Shown here one piece after another: positions 10,401 through 22,466 of a DNA stretch of 64,000 nucleotides (within the stretch, counting starts at the first letter, position 1; each line of letters opens with the position of its first letter). The notes below the pieces were generated by a model, which was not told where the DNA came from, did not search any database, and was given only the letters and a program-made list of their open reading frames with translations. Source of the DNA: Bursaphelenchus xylophilus (lineage: Eukaryota > Nematoda > Chromadorea > Rhabditida > Aphelenchoididae); contig CAJFCV020000005.1 in assembly GCA_904066235.2 (NCBI GenBank), forward strand, positions 7,249,501-7,313,500, written 5' to 3'. Both the position numbers and the translations under genes were made by a program.

Positions 10401-12399
10401 ATATATTTTCTATGATACTACAGAGTTAAAAAATAGTGACGATTTTAATCACTGATGTCGTGCTTAGATGTGAGCAGAAGAAAGGTTCCAAATGCCCCAT
10501 GTACAAAATTTGCGACTCTAAGCTTCCTACGAAAGCTATTCGTCGTGGAAAAAATGTTGAAGGCCTGTCAAGGTCAATGTATTAAAGTAGTCTGGTAGCC
10601 AAAAGTCGCAGTATACCAAGCTTAAGTAATGCCAAGGGCTAGTGCAACAACCTGCGTTACTTGAGACGACATAGACCAGAGAGGGGTAAAATAAGCTGGT
10701 AGATTTCAACACATGCTGTCGTATAAGCCCTAAAGTACGCCGTATGTAGCGAAAATGGATGTAATTTGGACGTTTCCATTCTGTACAGAAGTGATTCGTC
10801 GGTTTTGCGGACCCAGGCAGCGCTCATTTTCCCTTGCAACACACTTAAATTAAATCGAATTCTACTGCCGGAGGAAACAATGTTGCAAACATGAATGCGA
10901 GATTTTTTAAAGGCATTTTCTTCTCCTTATGCCTTATGCGAGCTCCTCTGGCCACGAATTTGGCTGAAAATGGACAAGGCAACGATGAGCCGACGCCCAA
11001 GGGCGAAGAAACGAAAACCCCCGTAAGTTGTGACACCAATCGAGAGAGGACTTCTTCGCGAACACAACGATACCACAATCATGCCTTAAAACCCTCTGGC
11101 TTATGAGTTACAAACGTTTTTTCCAAAGTGGAAAGAAAATTTTGTCATCCGGATTTTTGCCTTTTTTGGAAAAAGGGCATGTAAAGTGCATCAAATGATA
11201 TGATTTTTTGGGCATGGTGTTAGACTGTCCTAGGATGTTTCTATGCCGAATTTGGAGGTTCTAGGCCCAGCGGTTCCCGAGATACGAGGCGGAAAGAAAA
11301 TTTTTTCAACCAATATAAAAGTACCTATTTCCACAAAAAAATTGTCGCTTTCCGAGAAGAGAAGACAAAATTTTAGCCAAAAAAAATGATTTTTTCGCTC
11401 TTCTCTTCTCCCTATTTCCTATGGTCCTCCGCAGAAACCGTTGAATACTTCGGTTCAACCTGCAAATTATGTGCTAAAACTTTTATGGATTTATTTATAG
11501 CCGCCACTGTAGATTGTCTTCAAACAATTTCACCAAAAATTTTTAGGTCTCGGCGATGTTACAGTACCCCATCACATTGGAGTCATCAGCGCCATCCTGA
11601 TCATGTTAGGCCTCTCTGTAGTTAGCATGAGCATCAATATCATCCAACTGCATATCGAATATGTCTTTGCGAAGATTATCCGATCTATTGATAGTGATTT
11701 CAAGCGGGCTTTGATCGGTAAGAGCCATTTACATTATACTTGATGTCTAATGTAATATAATTGATATTTTTATGGAATTTTTCACCAAAATAGACCCAAA
11801 TTTCAGAAGAACGAAGGAAAATGTCGATCGCTACCAGTATGAGTGATCAGAACATGGTCCGGAAGAACACAAATACAGTGTTATCAATCCCAGTCCCGAC
11901 CCTGGAAGAGCAAGAAGAATTTCGAAGAAAAAGCACAGCCATTGATCTTGCTGAAGGTAAAAATGCCGCTGATTCCCAATTTAGATTCATTTCAGCTGAC
12001 GCGAATGCCATCCAGAAGTACGCAAGGGAAATGTCATTCATGGATAAAATGCTGATCCAGTTGATGAGTTCCCATCAGAAGAAGATGCTGAACGAAAGAG
12101 TCGCCGAGAAGAGTAAATTAAGGAATAAATACACCCAGACTGATGAGAAGAAAACTTCGACATCAGCACAAACCGACCACTTGAGGCAGTTGGACGGACT
12201 GGGCTTCATCCGGACCTCCACGATCTCCACGGATTCTGAGAGCGAAGATGATGACAACGCCCCTGTTACTACAGCCGCTGGGACTTCAAACCCAATGGTT
12301 AATATTGGAGGAGTCAGAGCGGGACCAACGGTTCAACGACCGCAAAGGAAACGGGGGCTGAGCAGGAAAAAATTGTACATCTACAATTGCGGGGACTAA
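7491..12399 (+). CDS. Two-pore-domain potassium channel (TWK/K2P family)
   Basis: Six exons (7491-7539, 8262-8479, 8758-8953, 9278-9700, 11547-11717, 11807-12399) join in frame to about 549 residues. The order is typical of a K2P leak channel. M1 is around SHIVMVLVIILYSLFGAVVF; then a long extracellular cap, pore 1 with selectivity filter TTIGYGD, M2, a cytoplasmic loop, M3, pore 2 with TTIGLGD, and M4 (ISAILIMLGLSVVSM). Both filters span exon junctions. The C-terminal cytoplasmic tail is long (about 200 residues), Ser/Thr-rich and ends in a basic cluster (RPQRKRGLSRKK). The start at 7491 is chosen because its exon joins in frame to an acceptor at 8260-8261; ATGs at 8237 or 8270 are alternatives. 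A 39-nt in-frame segment at 11958-11996 could be an unspliced or optional mini-intron. The intron between exons 4 and 5 carries a 1.5 kb inverted repeat. Confidence 0.88.
9827..11318. repeat. Long inverted repeat (foldback element) inside the K2P intron
   Basis: Sequence from about 9827 to 10324 reappears reverse-complemented at about 10822-11318, with few mismatches, around a spacer of about 500 bp. Matching landmarks include GGTTGACAAAATTTTC at the outer ends, CATGATTGTGGTATCG, and CCTCCGGCAGTAGAATT near the inner ends. Each arm carries a 71-codon reading frame beginning MNARFFKGIF on opposite strands, with only a few codon differences. No clear target duplication was identified. The element lies wholly within the 1.85 kb intron preceding the second pore's GLGD exon and would form a very stable hairpin in the pre-mRNA. 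Confidence 0.9.
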
Positions 12400-12674
12400 A
12401 ATAATGTTAATGCCTGGTGGGTAAACTAACCGCTTCTAAAAATTTGGTTCTCCCATAAGCAATCTTTTGGCCACACTATTTTTATTACTAGAATTACTGG
12501 TAGTCAATAATTTCAAGGATCTCTGTGTTATACTTGATTGTTATGACTAATATAAGATATAAATCAATGTATTTTGTCTCTAACAAATCTATAAATCTGC
12601 ATATTTGAGCAATCTTCAATTTAATATCAACATCAACAAGAAATCAACAATAAAAATCTAAAATAATAACAATA

Positions 12675-14196
12675 TTATCCACCTTCATCTCTGTGCCTAA
12701 ATGGGCAATTCATGCTAATCAAAGGGCAGCCATTTGGATGCACATGGTCAAACCAGCATTTGGAGAGCTTCTTTTTGTCGGGCTTATCGAACTTCGAACG
12801 TTCGCTGAGCCAGTCGCGGATCTTAACGTTGCCTTTTCGGACTTCAAAAGCTTGATGAAAGTTCTTGAGGAAGGTCTGAATTCCACCACATTGGGATTTG
12901 AGTTGGGTCTTTTCATCCTCTGTTAAATACGGGACCAATTCATTCAATGGCACGGAGTTATTGGACGTTCTAAAAACAACATTTACAACAATAATATGAT
13001 CTTGCCCTTCATTTTTACTGATGATGATCTCCGCCAATTTCTTCGACAGTTTTTGTTTGAAATCATAATCTAATTTGGTGCAGTTTCGAACTTCCGCTTT
13101 GCTGGCTATTGGTTTAAAAGTTGGCCTTAATTTATTTGCCTTTTCCAAGAGTTCTAAGATCACTGCATCCAGATTTTCGGCCAATCCAAGACTTGGGACA
13201 GTACCAACAAAGCAAATCTAAACATAAATATAGAGAAAGCACGTCTTCTGCTTACTTTTTTAGTACTCGATATCTTTAATCGATCAATTTTGACGTCAAA
13301 CCCGAGCCTTTGAATGATTGAATGGACGTAATTCAGATATTGGCCATAAGTCCCAATCCCATTTCCTCCATGCTTTGGATTTGCTGGATTCGAAGAGAAT
13401 TTAGTGTAAAAGTCATGCGGGCAACATGGCAGGAGGAAGAAATTGCAACGTTTCCTGGAAAAAAGTTGTTCTTAGCGAAAGGAAACAACATTTTAAATAA
13501 TTTTGGATGGTATTTAAAAAAGATCACCTTCTAGTGACCTCAATCTACAATGCCAGTCCGGAAGATATTAATTGTTACCTAAAGTTAAGACAAAACTACA
13601 AAGCCTCACCTGGCAGCCATAATGGGTATCCACGGTGTAAGTTCATCTGAATGATTGCCAATCAAAAAGTCCGCTTCAACCGGTAGTGTGCTGACCTCCT
13701 TTTCCGATGGATCAAGACTCTTTTGGATCAGATTACATCGCTCCTTAAACATCCCCCATATCTTCCTTGTCCTCGCATCAATCCCACATCCATTCCAACC
13801 CATAATGGATAACAAATAAGTCAAAAGTCCGTTTCCACATCCAATATCCACAAAACATTTGATTTCAAGGTTCAACGCACGTTGTAGACACTAAAGACAG
13901 AACAGTTTGAAGTCCTCGTAGGACGACCAAAGAAAGCGGATAACAAACTTACTATAAGATAAGATGCAATCCCACAATCTTCAAATACATATTTCTGAGG
14001 GTCTGTTCGTTCCGTCCACTTCTACAACCGATAAGTCATTAGAGAGTGCATTTCGATCACCTTCACAAGTTCTCGGCCATGGTTCGCTTTTATATCTTGA
14101 TACACATTAACATAAACATCTTCATCAATAAGTTCATGGCTTTTTCGAACAGTTAAATCCATCCAAAACAGAGGTCTACGTCTACGGTCTTCTTGA
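12675..14196 (-). CDS. tRNA (uridine-2'-O-)-methyltransferase TRMT44-like (N-terminus unresolved)
   Basis: This minus-strand gene encodes a Trm44/TRMT44 family enzyme, which 2'-O-methylates a uridine in the variable arm of tRNA-Ser in the cytoplasm. The order of recognisable blocks matches the family. KWTERTDPQKYVFEDC and the SAM-binding motif FVDIGCGNGLLTYLL come first, then GIDARTRKIW and FLIGNHSDELTPWIP. Next are the split NFFLLPCCPHDF block and DRLKISSTKK, then CGGIQTFLKNFHQAF and IRDW. A C-terminal CCCH zinc finger (CWFDHVHPNGCPL...CPFRH) closes the protein. Introns are about 40-60 bp. The leftmost-supported exon begins with a split codon after an AATTAG acceptor at 14197-14198; an in-frame Met at 14162 could be the start of a short form. 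The family normally has a larger N-terminal region, which I could not place in the 250 bp before the divergent KANSL3-like gene. Confidence 0.88.
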
Positions 14197-14450
14197 CTAA
14201 TTTATTCTCCTCCAAAAAATATTTTTCCTTATTTAACGCTATGCCAAAGAAAATTTGGCCGTATTGTTTTCGCTTCGGGACTCAGGAACGTCAAAGCGGG
14301 AGCAGGAGAAGTGCGTTTCGTTACGAAATTCAGGCAGAACTTGGCATTCCGCGAAATATGAATCGCGCGAGTTATTTTTTCGCTCGAAAGTGAATTTCAA
14401 TAAAAATAAAATTGCTTTTTATGCTAAAATATTTCTTTGGTATCTAAATC

Positions 14451-17400
14451 ATGTCTTCGAGACCAAAAAGAGAAGTAAAACGAAGGTCAAGGTATAGTCC
14501 GCCACTTGAGGCGCCTCCGGTATCAGCGGTACGACATTTTTTAATTATTAATTGAGTTTCTTTATTTCTTGCATTTAATGAATGTATTGTTTTAGCCAAC
14601 TCCGCCACCACCAGTTAAGCCTCCAATAAAGAAGAGAACACCAGCTGGTCCTAGAAAAGGTGCGAGAAACAATAAGGCACCAGAAACAGTTGAAGTCAAG
14701 CATGAATTAAATAATGTTGAGCTTGGAACATCTATACAATCAGTAAAAGAGGTTCCGTTAGTTGTCTCAGAGGTAAAACAAGGTAATTTTGTTTTTTCTT
14801 GACAGTTTTTTGGTTTTTAGAGTTCTCGAATATAAATGCAAGCGGAGATGCTAAAGTGGAAAATGTGCCAAGTCAAGTTACTCCTTCTGTTAAGCCTCCC
14901 TTGACTCGAGTTCCTTCAACATCTAGACCAAGGAGAAGTCAGATTAAACCGGCGAGGTTTAGTCCAGTTCCAGAGCCCAAACCAGGAGTTTCTTTTGAAT
15001 TAAATCAAGGGGGTTCCGTAGACCATCCATTCGCGAAGAATACAAGTGGATTTGAACTTCCAGACGAGATTATCAAGTCTGCTCTTCATAGAAAAGTGTG
15101 TAAATATAATTGTAGCTTGATATCTTGATATTTTTTACGGTTTTGTAAAACGTAGCTTTATTTTAGAACTCAAGACCAGCTACTCCAAGTGCTGCAGCAA
15201 CAAGTCAAAACAAATCTTTGACTTTGGATGTACAGACTTCATCTAAAACAATATCTCAACCCTCTCCGGCATCCGTCTCATCTGCCGTTTCGGGTATGTG
15301 AAATGTTTATATTATTGTTTTTTTTTGACTTTTAGTGAAAACAGAATCAACTCCCGATACGGCTCTGCCGAGGCCTCGGCTTTCTTCGATATTCAAATTA
15401 GGTCGGAAGTGCGTGGAGGCTTGCAAAGAACGATCGGAGAGTCCAATCGTTAAAGCAGAGACCCCACCTGTTCCCAAGACTCCAGAACCTCTTCTGCAAC
15501 CATCAACTTCACACGAAACTCCCCAAAATGGAAATATTTCTCTACTGCAAACTGATACAAAAGCCGAGGAAGGGATGGAAATATCGACGGAAAGTCCTAT
15601 TACTGAGCCTGGAGTTAAGAAAAAAGCATCGAGAAGGAAGTTGGCTCCACGAGTATTGAGTTTATTAGGTGCAGAGGAAATGGTGAGCAGTAGGAAACGG
15701 AGGATCAAGCCGGTTGCCAAGTTTTCCCCTTCAAGAAACGATGGTAATAAGTCCAGTTTCTATGACAGTCCACCGGTTAAAGTGCCTAAGGTGGCGCCCT
15801 TGAAGGTATGTTGGGTTGGATGTAATTTTTTAAACTTGAAATCGGATTGGAATGATTTTGATGTTGTTTTAGATCATCACGAACCCAGTGGACCCCGCAA
15901 CTCCCTCGGTTCCCCCACCAACAGCCTGCTATCCATTTACTCCCGATTTCTACTTGCCAGATCAAACTTCACTCCAGTTGGCATTGGAATCTCAAAAACG
16001 ACAATATGAATTGGCCAATATTCAGAGTCAACAGGAAGCGGCCAAGAGGGATCTGAGTACATCATTATTGGAGGGAAGAAAACCCCGAAACAAGGCCTTG
16101 TCAATATCACAATTTGCTCCGGAGCTGATTAAAGGATCCTTGGACTCGACCACTCCAAAGCCGGCTGGATCCGGAACTGGACGGAGAGGAAGACCGGCGA
16201 GAACAAGCACTTGTGAAGGTAGGTGTCTAAAGTAATGTCCAAAATTGGATTATTTATTCAGTTTTGATTTTTATGGTAGTCTTGTTATGGTCTGAAGTTC
16301 ATTTATTTTCAGCTTTCACCCCTCAATCGGCCCTCCCTCGCCAACCCGCCTTCCACTATCCACCTCAACATGTTGAAGTTGCACAAGATGAGGTCGCTCA
16401 ACCAAATGATCATGAACCAAGCCCAGAGAAGACTCCGGTGAAACCAAAGCCTTTGAAGAAGTATCAGTCATTTGGTACGACCAAAGCGCAGGGATATGCA
16501 CATCGGCCGTTCTTCGAGGAGATGAAGGCCAGAAAAGAATTAAATCCACTTGCAGTTGGGCTCGTATTTGAGAGAAAACTTGTGACACCGGATGATTACT
16601 TCTACCGGGAAGTCCTTATTAGGTAAGAAGAGGCTTTTTGTGATGAATAGAGTGGTTTAGGTATCACATTTATATATTATCAGTCTGTGGGGTTGTACAA
16701 ATTAATGTGTATATCATTTTAGGCGGGAAGATGGCCGTTCCGGGTCTGGTCGAAGAGAGGAGGAAGTGGATATTTTGGAAGGTGTCTCTGAAGACAAACT
16801 GGACATAGAAGCGGAGGAGAATGAAATATTGATAAAGAATCCTGCATTTGATTGTGTTGCGGATGTCAGAAAAGAGGTTCCATTTGCATTTGAAGGACAA
16901 GAAGATGATGATACCGAGTCACCGATGGAGAGAATTGAGAAAGAGTAGGTCCTGGATCTTTTCGCATAGTTTGACATCGTTGTGGTTGTGTAGATAGTGA
17001 TTTATTATTCTGGGTTTAGGGTCCTGGAGATGGATAATCCCTATCAAAGACAACACCTCACAACTTTGTTGGCATATATATCCAGCCAACGACTCATTGA
17101 CTTAAATACACTTGAAGTGAAAGGTGGATGTTCACTGTTTTACACCCAAACTTTGAAAAATGCCTCGAGAATGAGAGAGAATTTGCTGTTATATACTGTA
17201 GCCAGAATGGACGCCTTGACTGCATCTCACGCCTATTTGATAAGGAAATTGCCAGATGAGTTCTTGGCCTCATATCTCAATTTACTGAGGTTTTTGAAGC
17301 TGACAGTGAGTATTCCCAATTTACAGTTTGAGTTTATTTTGTTTTAGGGAACTCAACTTCCGGTGTATTTGACTGGACGAGCAACCGAACCAGAGGTTGA

Positions 17401-19077
17401 AAAGGGGAACGTTCACATTGCAGAGTTTTTGGACTCGAAATTAACGGATCCTGGAACAAGATTCAACAAGGTTTTACAGGTAAGAATTGGGTTTTATTAG
17501 AATTAATGATTAATGGACGGATGATAAATATATAAGTCTAATCAACTTTTAAAATTTTAGATAAATCCGATCCCCGGAGTCTCCTTGGTCCTGGTGTACC
17601 CTCAAATCATTTGTGGAAATCAAGTCATCAACAAACATGCCCATGAAAATATGTTTAGAAATCTTCTCCCAGCTGCGATCAGATGTGTAGAGAAAGTTGA
17701 ACTCAGATTCTCATCGATGGTCGACTCAAAAACCTTGACTCACATGTGTTTGGAGATGATCAGACAGAGGGTCAAGGAGATCGCCAAGAGAAGAGCGGAC
17801 GATCATATTTTCTTGGCTGGATGGGGAACAAGTTGTTTGTTAAATATTCAGGTAAAGAATGAAATGCGTGATTATAATGAGTGTTTTAGGCGATAAGAAA
17901 GATCTCAGGAGTCAGCGGAGTCCTCAACTTTGCATTCCCCATGAAAAATCACATCGGAGTCAGAGGGGTGAGTAATCTTTGATGGCTTTTGATGTAATAG
18001 TTATAGGATGAAAATATTAATTAGCTTTGTTTTAGACAGTGGATGACAATATTTGCATTACGTATTGCCCTTCGCTGTTTGTTGTGGGGGAGAATGCCTC
18101 AAACTGTGACATCCAAGAAATGCAGGAGATGAGACAAAATATGATTTGTGATTCTGGGCTGATTGTGATCGGAAATGCGGACAAGAATCTTTATGTATCC
18201 CCAACGGCATTATCCATCGAAAGAGCGAGCCAGCATTGCGTGGATCGACTTATTTTGGTGAATTTTTGTTGTTTTTTAGTTGAGCGATCTCTTGATGTCA
18301 AGTGGAATATAAATTAATACGCTAAATGTTTTGCAGGAGCACACCACTGACTTTATTAAGCAAGTGGTGGCAGAGGGAGGATTGTCAGTCAAGGATAAGC
18401 GACAGTTCTTGAAACCCGTGAAACTGCCCTCTCAATTCGAAGTTGATGTGAATACTTTAAAGGGAAGAGCGAGTGGTGTTATCGGAACAAACAAGGGCAA
18501 GCCGGTCAAAGGAGCACTGGTCAAGAAGGACTCTTCGTAAGTTTGAGTTTGGTTTGGGAACGTTTTGATTGTTTTTATTTTAATTTATGGAAGATTGAGT
18601 GCCTAAAATTATATTTTTGTTCATATTTTTTGTTGCAGTGTCAATCTGGACAGCGTAATGCCGCCAATTGTCTCCAAATACAAGCCCGTCCAGCCCTACA
18701 CAGGAGCTCCTCGAGGCCGGCCACCAAAGAATGCACAAAAACCCAAACCTCCGATGATTTCCCCGGCTCTTGGAGTAGCCAGAAACGCATTTACTCAAGT
18801 CCTAAAAAGAACAACCGGCACAGTCCAACATGTGGAACATCGAATCCATCCTGCAGCCTCAAGGATTCTTCAGCCAGGAGTTCATGGCCAAGCCCAGAGA
18901 GTTCTGTTGCCTCCAGTTCGAAGGGAAGAACGTCCGATTATCCATCAGCCGAGGCCTCCCCCGCCTCCCCAGCCTTCGCAATCCGAAGCTGCTCGACTCC
19001 AAGCCCTCAGCGATGAAGCCGCTGCTGCCGCAGCTTCTCTTCAGAACCTTTTCGGACAAGATGAAGCTGAATTCTGA
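14451..19077 (+). CDS. KANSL3-like subunit of the NSL chromatin complex
   Basis: About fourteen exons run from ATG at 14451 (MSSRPKREVKRRS) to TGA at 19075-19077. The N-terminal half is disordered, Pro/Ser-rich and basic, with repeated KPP and RKR patches suited to a nuclear protein. From about 17000 the protein becomes an alpha/beta-hydrolase-like domain. It has NPIPGVSLVLVYP, a nucleophile-elbow-like AGWGTSCLLN, then VDDNICITYCPSLFVVGENA, MRQNMICDSGLIVIGNADKNL and HCVDRLI. That order and wording match the C-terminal domain of KANSL3 (Drosophila Rcd1), a scaffold of the KAT8 nonspecific-lethal complex. The C-terminus is Pro- and Ala-rich. It starts divergently, about 250 bp from the TRMT44-like gene, and ends convergent with the membrane-protein gene at 19278. 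Whether the serine is catalytic is unknown. The domain call is firm; N-terminal exon limits are less so. Confidence 0.8.
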
Positions 19078-19277
19078 GACCTCAAACATGTCATGTTATC
19101 CATGGCTACTATGACTCTTATTCCTACACCTGTTCATAATATTGAAATATTGGTTAATAAAAGCAATTTGTTGAGATTTTAGGCTAATAAATCTGTTTTG
19201 AGTACCCGCTATTTATTGAGTGGACGTTTGATATTTTGAAAAAAGTATTATGTATAATAACGGCTGATGAAGAAGAT

Positions 19278-20482
19278 TCAAAAGTCATCTTCGAGCATCT
19301 CAATCTCCGTAGGACTGATGTTTCGTCCCCAATTGGAAATAAACAACTTGCTGGCCGTGTTTTTGGTGCACAAAATGGCCCAGCCAAATGAAAAGATTTG
19401 AGCAACGAAGAGGTAGAGGTGACACACCTGAAACAAAGCAGTGGATTTGGAAGTTTAGAAAGGAAACTTTGTTATTGAAGATTTTGTGGTCGAAAAATAG
19501 GTCCTTGGGAGGCTACAGTAACCCCAAGTGCGAATTAATAAATATCTGCAAAGCGCCAGATGTAGTTTTTAGAGATAAAACGCGGCTTGTTTAGAGTTTA
19601 GTCATCAAACTTGAGTGCAATCAAGAGGTCACAATTTTTGTAAAAATTGACCAAAAAGAACTTCCAATAATATAAAACAGATCATTTGTATTCACATCCT
19701 CGCTAACAGACCCGGTTACCGCCACTCCACCCAAAATGAAAATCACTGAGGTTAAACTGAACGCCGCGTCCTAAAAATGCGTAAAAATTAAAATGAAACG
19801 AAGCTTTTTGCTTACCAATTTGACATAATAAAATTTCTGAATAGTAAACCACAACGACAGCAATATACACAACAAACTGAGCAGGTCGAAGATGGCGATC
19901 AGATTGAAACCAGAGTCATGGGAGAACTGGCGCTGCGCGGAGTGCCAAATCATTAAAGTGCATATTGAGCATATCTAAAATTAGATCGGAAATGAATATA
20001 TAATGGCCCAGTAAAGAACATCATGAATAGGAATGGGGTCAATTTACATTTGAACTGAAATTTGAAGAAGCCCTTTGAAACAAAATTAGAGAGCCTTTGA
20101 CTTCCGATATTCAATATTTTTTTATTTTTAGGGTTCGTATTAAATACACAGTTAGAGTGGCTGTACTTATAAACTACAGACTAAAATTTTGAATAATTGA
20201 CATCAGATATACGTGTATGTAATAGTTCAAATCCTAATGTCGAACTTGAAAAACATGCATTGATTTGCATTCTAATCTCTAAATTTGACAAAGTTCTCAA
20301 CCTTTATGTCAGATTTTCTTTTATTTTTTTGTAAGATTTGTGGAAGAAAATTGATAACAACTTGAAATGTTTCTTACCATGGAGAAAAGTCGTATTACGA
20401 CGAGCACCGAATGCGGATATCGGAAGATAAAAGCGGGCAACCGACCGGGCCTCAGAACCCATCCGGCTTTAGACACCACCAT
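19278..20482 (-). CDS. Four-transmembrane protein, MARVEL-like topology
   Basis: Four exons (20482-20378, 19974-19816, 19770-19633, 19427-19278), all with phase-0 junctions, join to 183 residues starting MVVSKAGWVLRPGRLP. The first transmembrane helix is split by an intron: VLVVIRLFSM joins ICSICTLMIW. Further helices lie around IAIFDLLSLLCILLSLWFT, SLTSVIFILGGVAV and VCHLYLFVAQIFSFGWAIL. Both ends are short and cytosolic-looking, as in MARVEL-domain or synaptophysin-type proteins. The frame closure across all four exons and the repair of a hydrophobic segment across the first intron are the main evidence. No enzyme or channel motif is visible. The gene is convergent with the KANSL3-like gene, 200 bp away. 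An upstream exon is possible because an acceptor (GGCTTTAG) lies just before the chosen start. Confidence 0.55.
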
Positions 20483-20873
20483 AACAGTGAATCCACATCT
20501 AAAGCCGTTTGCGGACTTTTGTGGACATCACCAGACACCTACAATCACATCTTTACAAGTTCGAAAAAATCACTGCAGTTATAATATCGCAAATTAAATT
20601 TTTCGAATAAATAAAAGGCAAGATAATTATGCGGATTCAATGAAAAAATAATGAGTGTTTGTAATTCAAAAATCACTAAAATATTTGCGAGGAAAGTTAT
20701 AAAATATTGTGATGTAAATTTAAAACAGCTTTTGAGATCATTGGATGACCCACAATGGAGGGAAGAGCTGAGAAAAGTATTGAAAAATATATCAATATTA
20801 TTGTAGACAAAATGATGACTAAAAGTTACATTGAAACTATAGTAAATGCCTCGAATTCCTACGGCTTAAACCC

Positions 20874-21128
20874 TTATCGCTTTCCCAGCTCCACGCCCGG
20901 AAGTTCTCCAAATGCCCCGCCAAGTCTAGACGTTGCTAAGCTCTCATAATTAAGCGCATGTCCTCCTCCTTTCTCTCCAAGGTAGACCTCACGCAACTCC
21001 TCCGAAAAAACAAAGGACCCATAAACTTTTACGTCGTGCATAAGGAAATCGGTTCCGAAGTAGGTCAACACAAGATCCCCGGAGGGCATTTGGGGGAACG
21101 TGTCAGCGTCTAGCTTCTTCTTGCTCAT
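20874..21128 (-). CDS. Hypothetical 84-residue protein
   Basis: The minus-strand frame MSKKKLDADTFPQMPSG continues for 84 codons with protein-like composition (GDLVLTYFGTDFLMHDVK, GEKGGGHALNYES) and is more GC-rich than its surroundings. Immediately upstream another minus-strand frame (RPVTQFSDLLQRPEG) also looks coding but is shifted by one, so this may be a decayed gene or two exons with an unrecognised junction. No family was recognised. Confidence 0.3.
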   Translation of the reverse strand: MSKKKLDADTFPQMPSGDLVLTYFGTDFLMHDVKVYGSFVFSEELREVYLGEKGGGHALNYESLATSRLGGAFGELPGVELGKR

Positions 21129-22440
21129 TAGGCCCGGAAATCCGATTGTCAGCGAGCCGAAACTTGTTGCCCTCAGGGCGCTGCAGCAAGTCCGAAAATT
21201 GTGTTACGGGGCGGGGGATACATCTACCAAGGAATAAAGACAGAAAGGACATGGGAATGTTGCAAAATAAATTGAGAAAAGCTATTTGGAGGGTTGTAAA
21301 TGAGGACGAAAGTATAATAGAGAAGCCGGCAATAAAAGGGGAGGGCTGTAAACAAGAGTCAGGCTCAGAAAACACAAAAATAATATCCAAAACCCAGTTT
21401 TGACATGTTTTTTGACAACAGTTGGTGAGTTTTTGTAATAACGAAATGGTATTATTTTTAGTCACGATTTCTAAAATGGGTCACCGTGAAGGGATGACTG
21501 ATCGGATTAGTCCCAAATTTTGAAATAATAACCTTGATAGGGTCTTGATCCTCAGAATTTTGAGCCCTCATTTATTAGAGAACCTCGAGATATTCAGCAA
21601 TTGTTGTTTTCCACAGTATCCTAACGCTAACCATGTGCCACAATGTGCTCAATAATCAATTCTTCAAAATAACCGAGTTTTAAAGTTTCCAAATGACGTA
21701 ATGGGCAATTACAGAGAGAAACGCTTGAATAAGCTAACGGCAAATCTCAAGGGTATAAACAACAAAGCCTATAACTAAAAACTACAAGAGTTTTTATTCT
21801 TTAAGCGTAAAATGGCTCAATATCTCGGGGTTTATAAAACAAACCACAAATTCAGCTGTGTAAACCCTATTCATAGAACCTAGCCCTCTAAATTTCAATT
21901 CTTTCAAAACTTCTGGGTTTAAAGTTAAGAATAAACCTCAATTTACATGATTCTTGCCCTCATGAACGGGTACTTTAAACATAAAATACAAAATTAACTA
22001 CATATTCATGTCAGCATAAACCTGGTATAAATTTTCCAAAATATCATCGTCTGGATGCTTTTTGTCCTTTAAAAATCGAGTTCCTTCCCAATCCACACGG
22101 ATTTTCCCACAAAATCACTTAAAAACCCAAAAATTACTAGAATATTATATTACGCAATTACACAGCTCCAAACCCTGTGGGCAAACAGCGAAAAAAGGGG
22201 ACGCAAATCGCTCCTTTTATGGTTTCTATGTGAAAGCGAAAGGATCCTGAATCATTTAGGATTCCAAACAAGACGTAATAGATTCAGAAATGAATAATTT
22301 TACAAGATGTAATGGAAAGGAGTGGTAAAAAGTTGAAAAAGAGGTAATTTGGAACGAAGTGAACTCAAAACTATTTGAAAATGAATGGAATGGGTTGATG
22401 AGTTGAGCTGAAGCACCTGTAAATCGGGCAGAAAAAACGA

Positions 22441-22466
22441 TGGAGGGGGTGGGGGGAGGGTAGGGA
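22441..22466 (+). other. G-quadruplex-type motif
   Basis: Four consecutive G runs of 3-6 bases separated by one- or two-base loops (GGGGGTGGGGGGAGGG then TAGGG) match the canonical quadruplex pattern. It lies in a gene-poor AT-rich interval, so no target gene is obvious. Confidence 0.5.
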
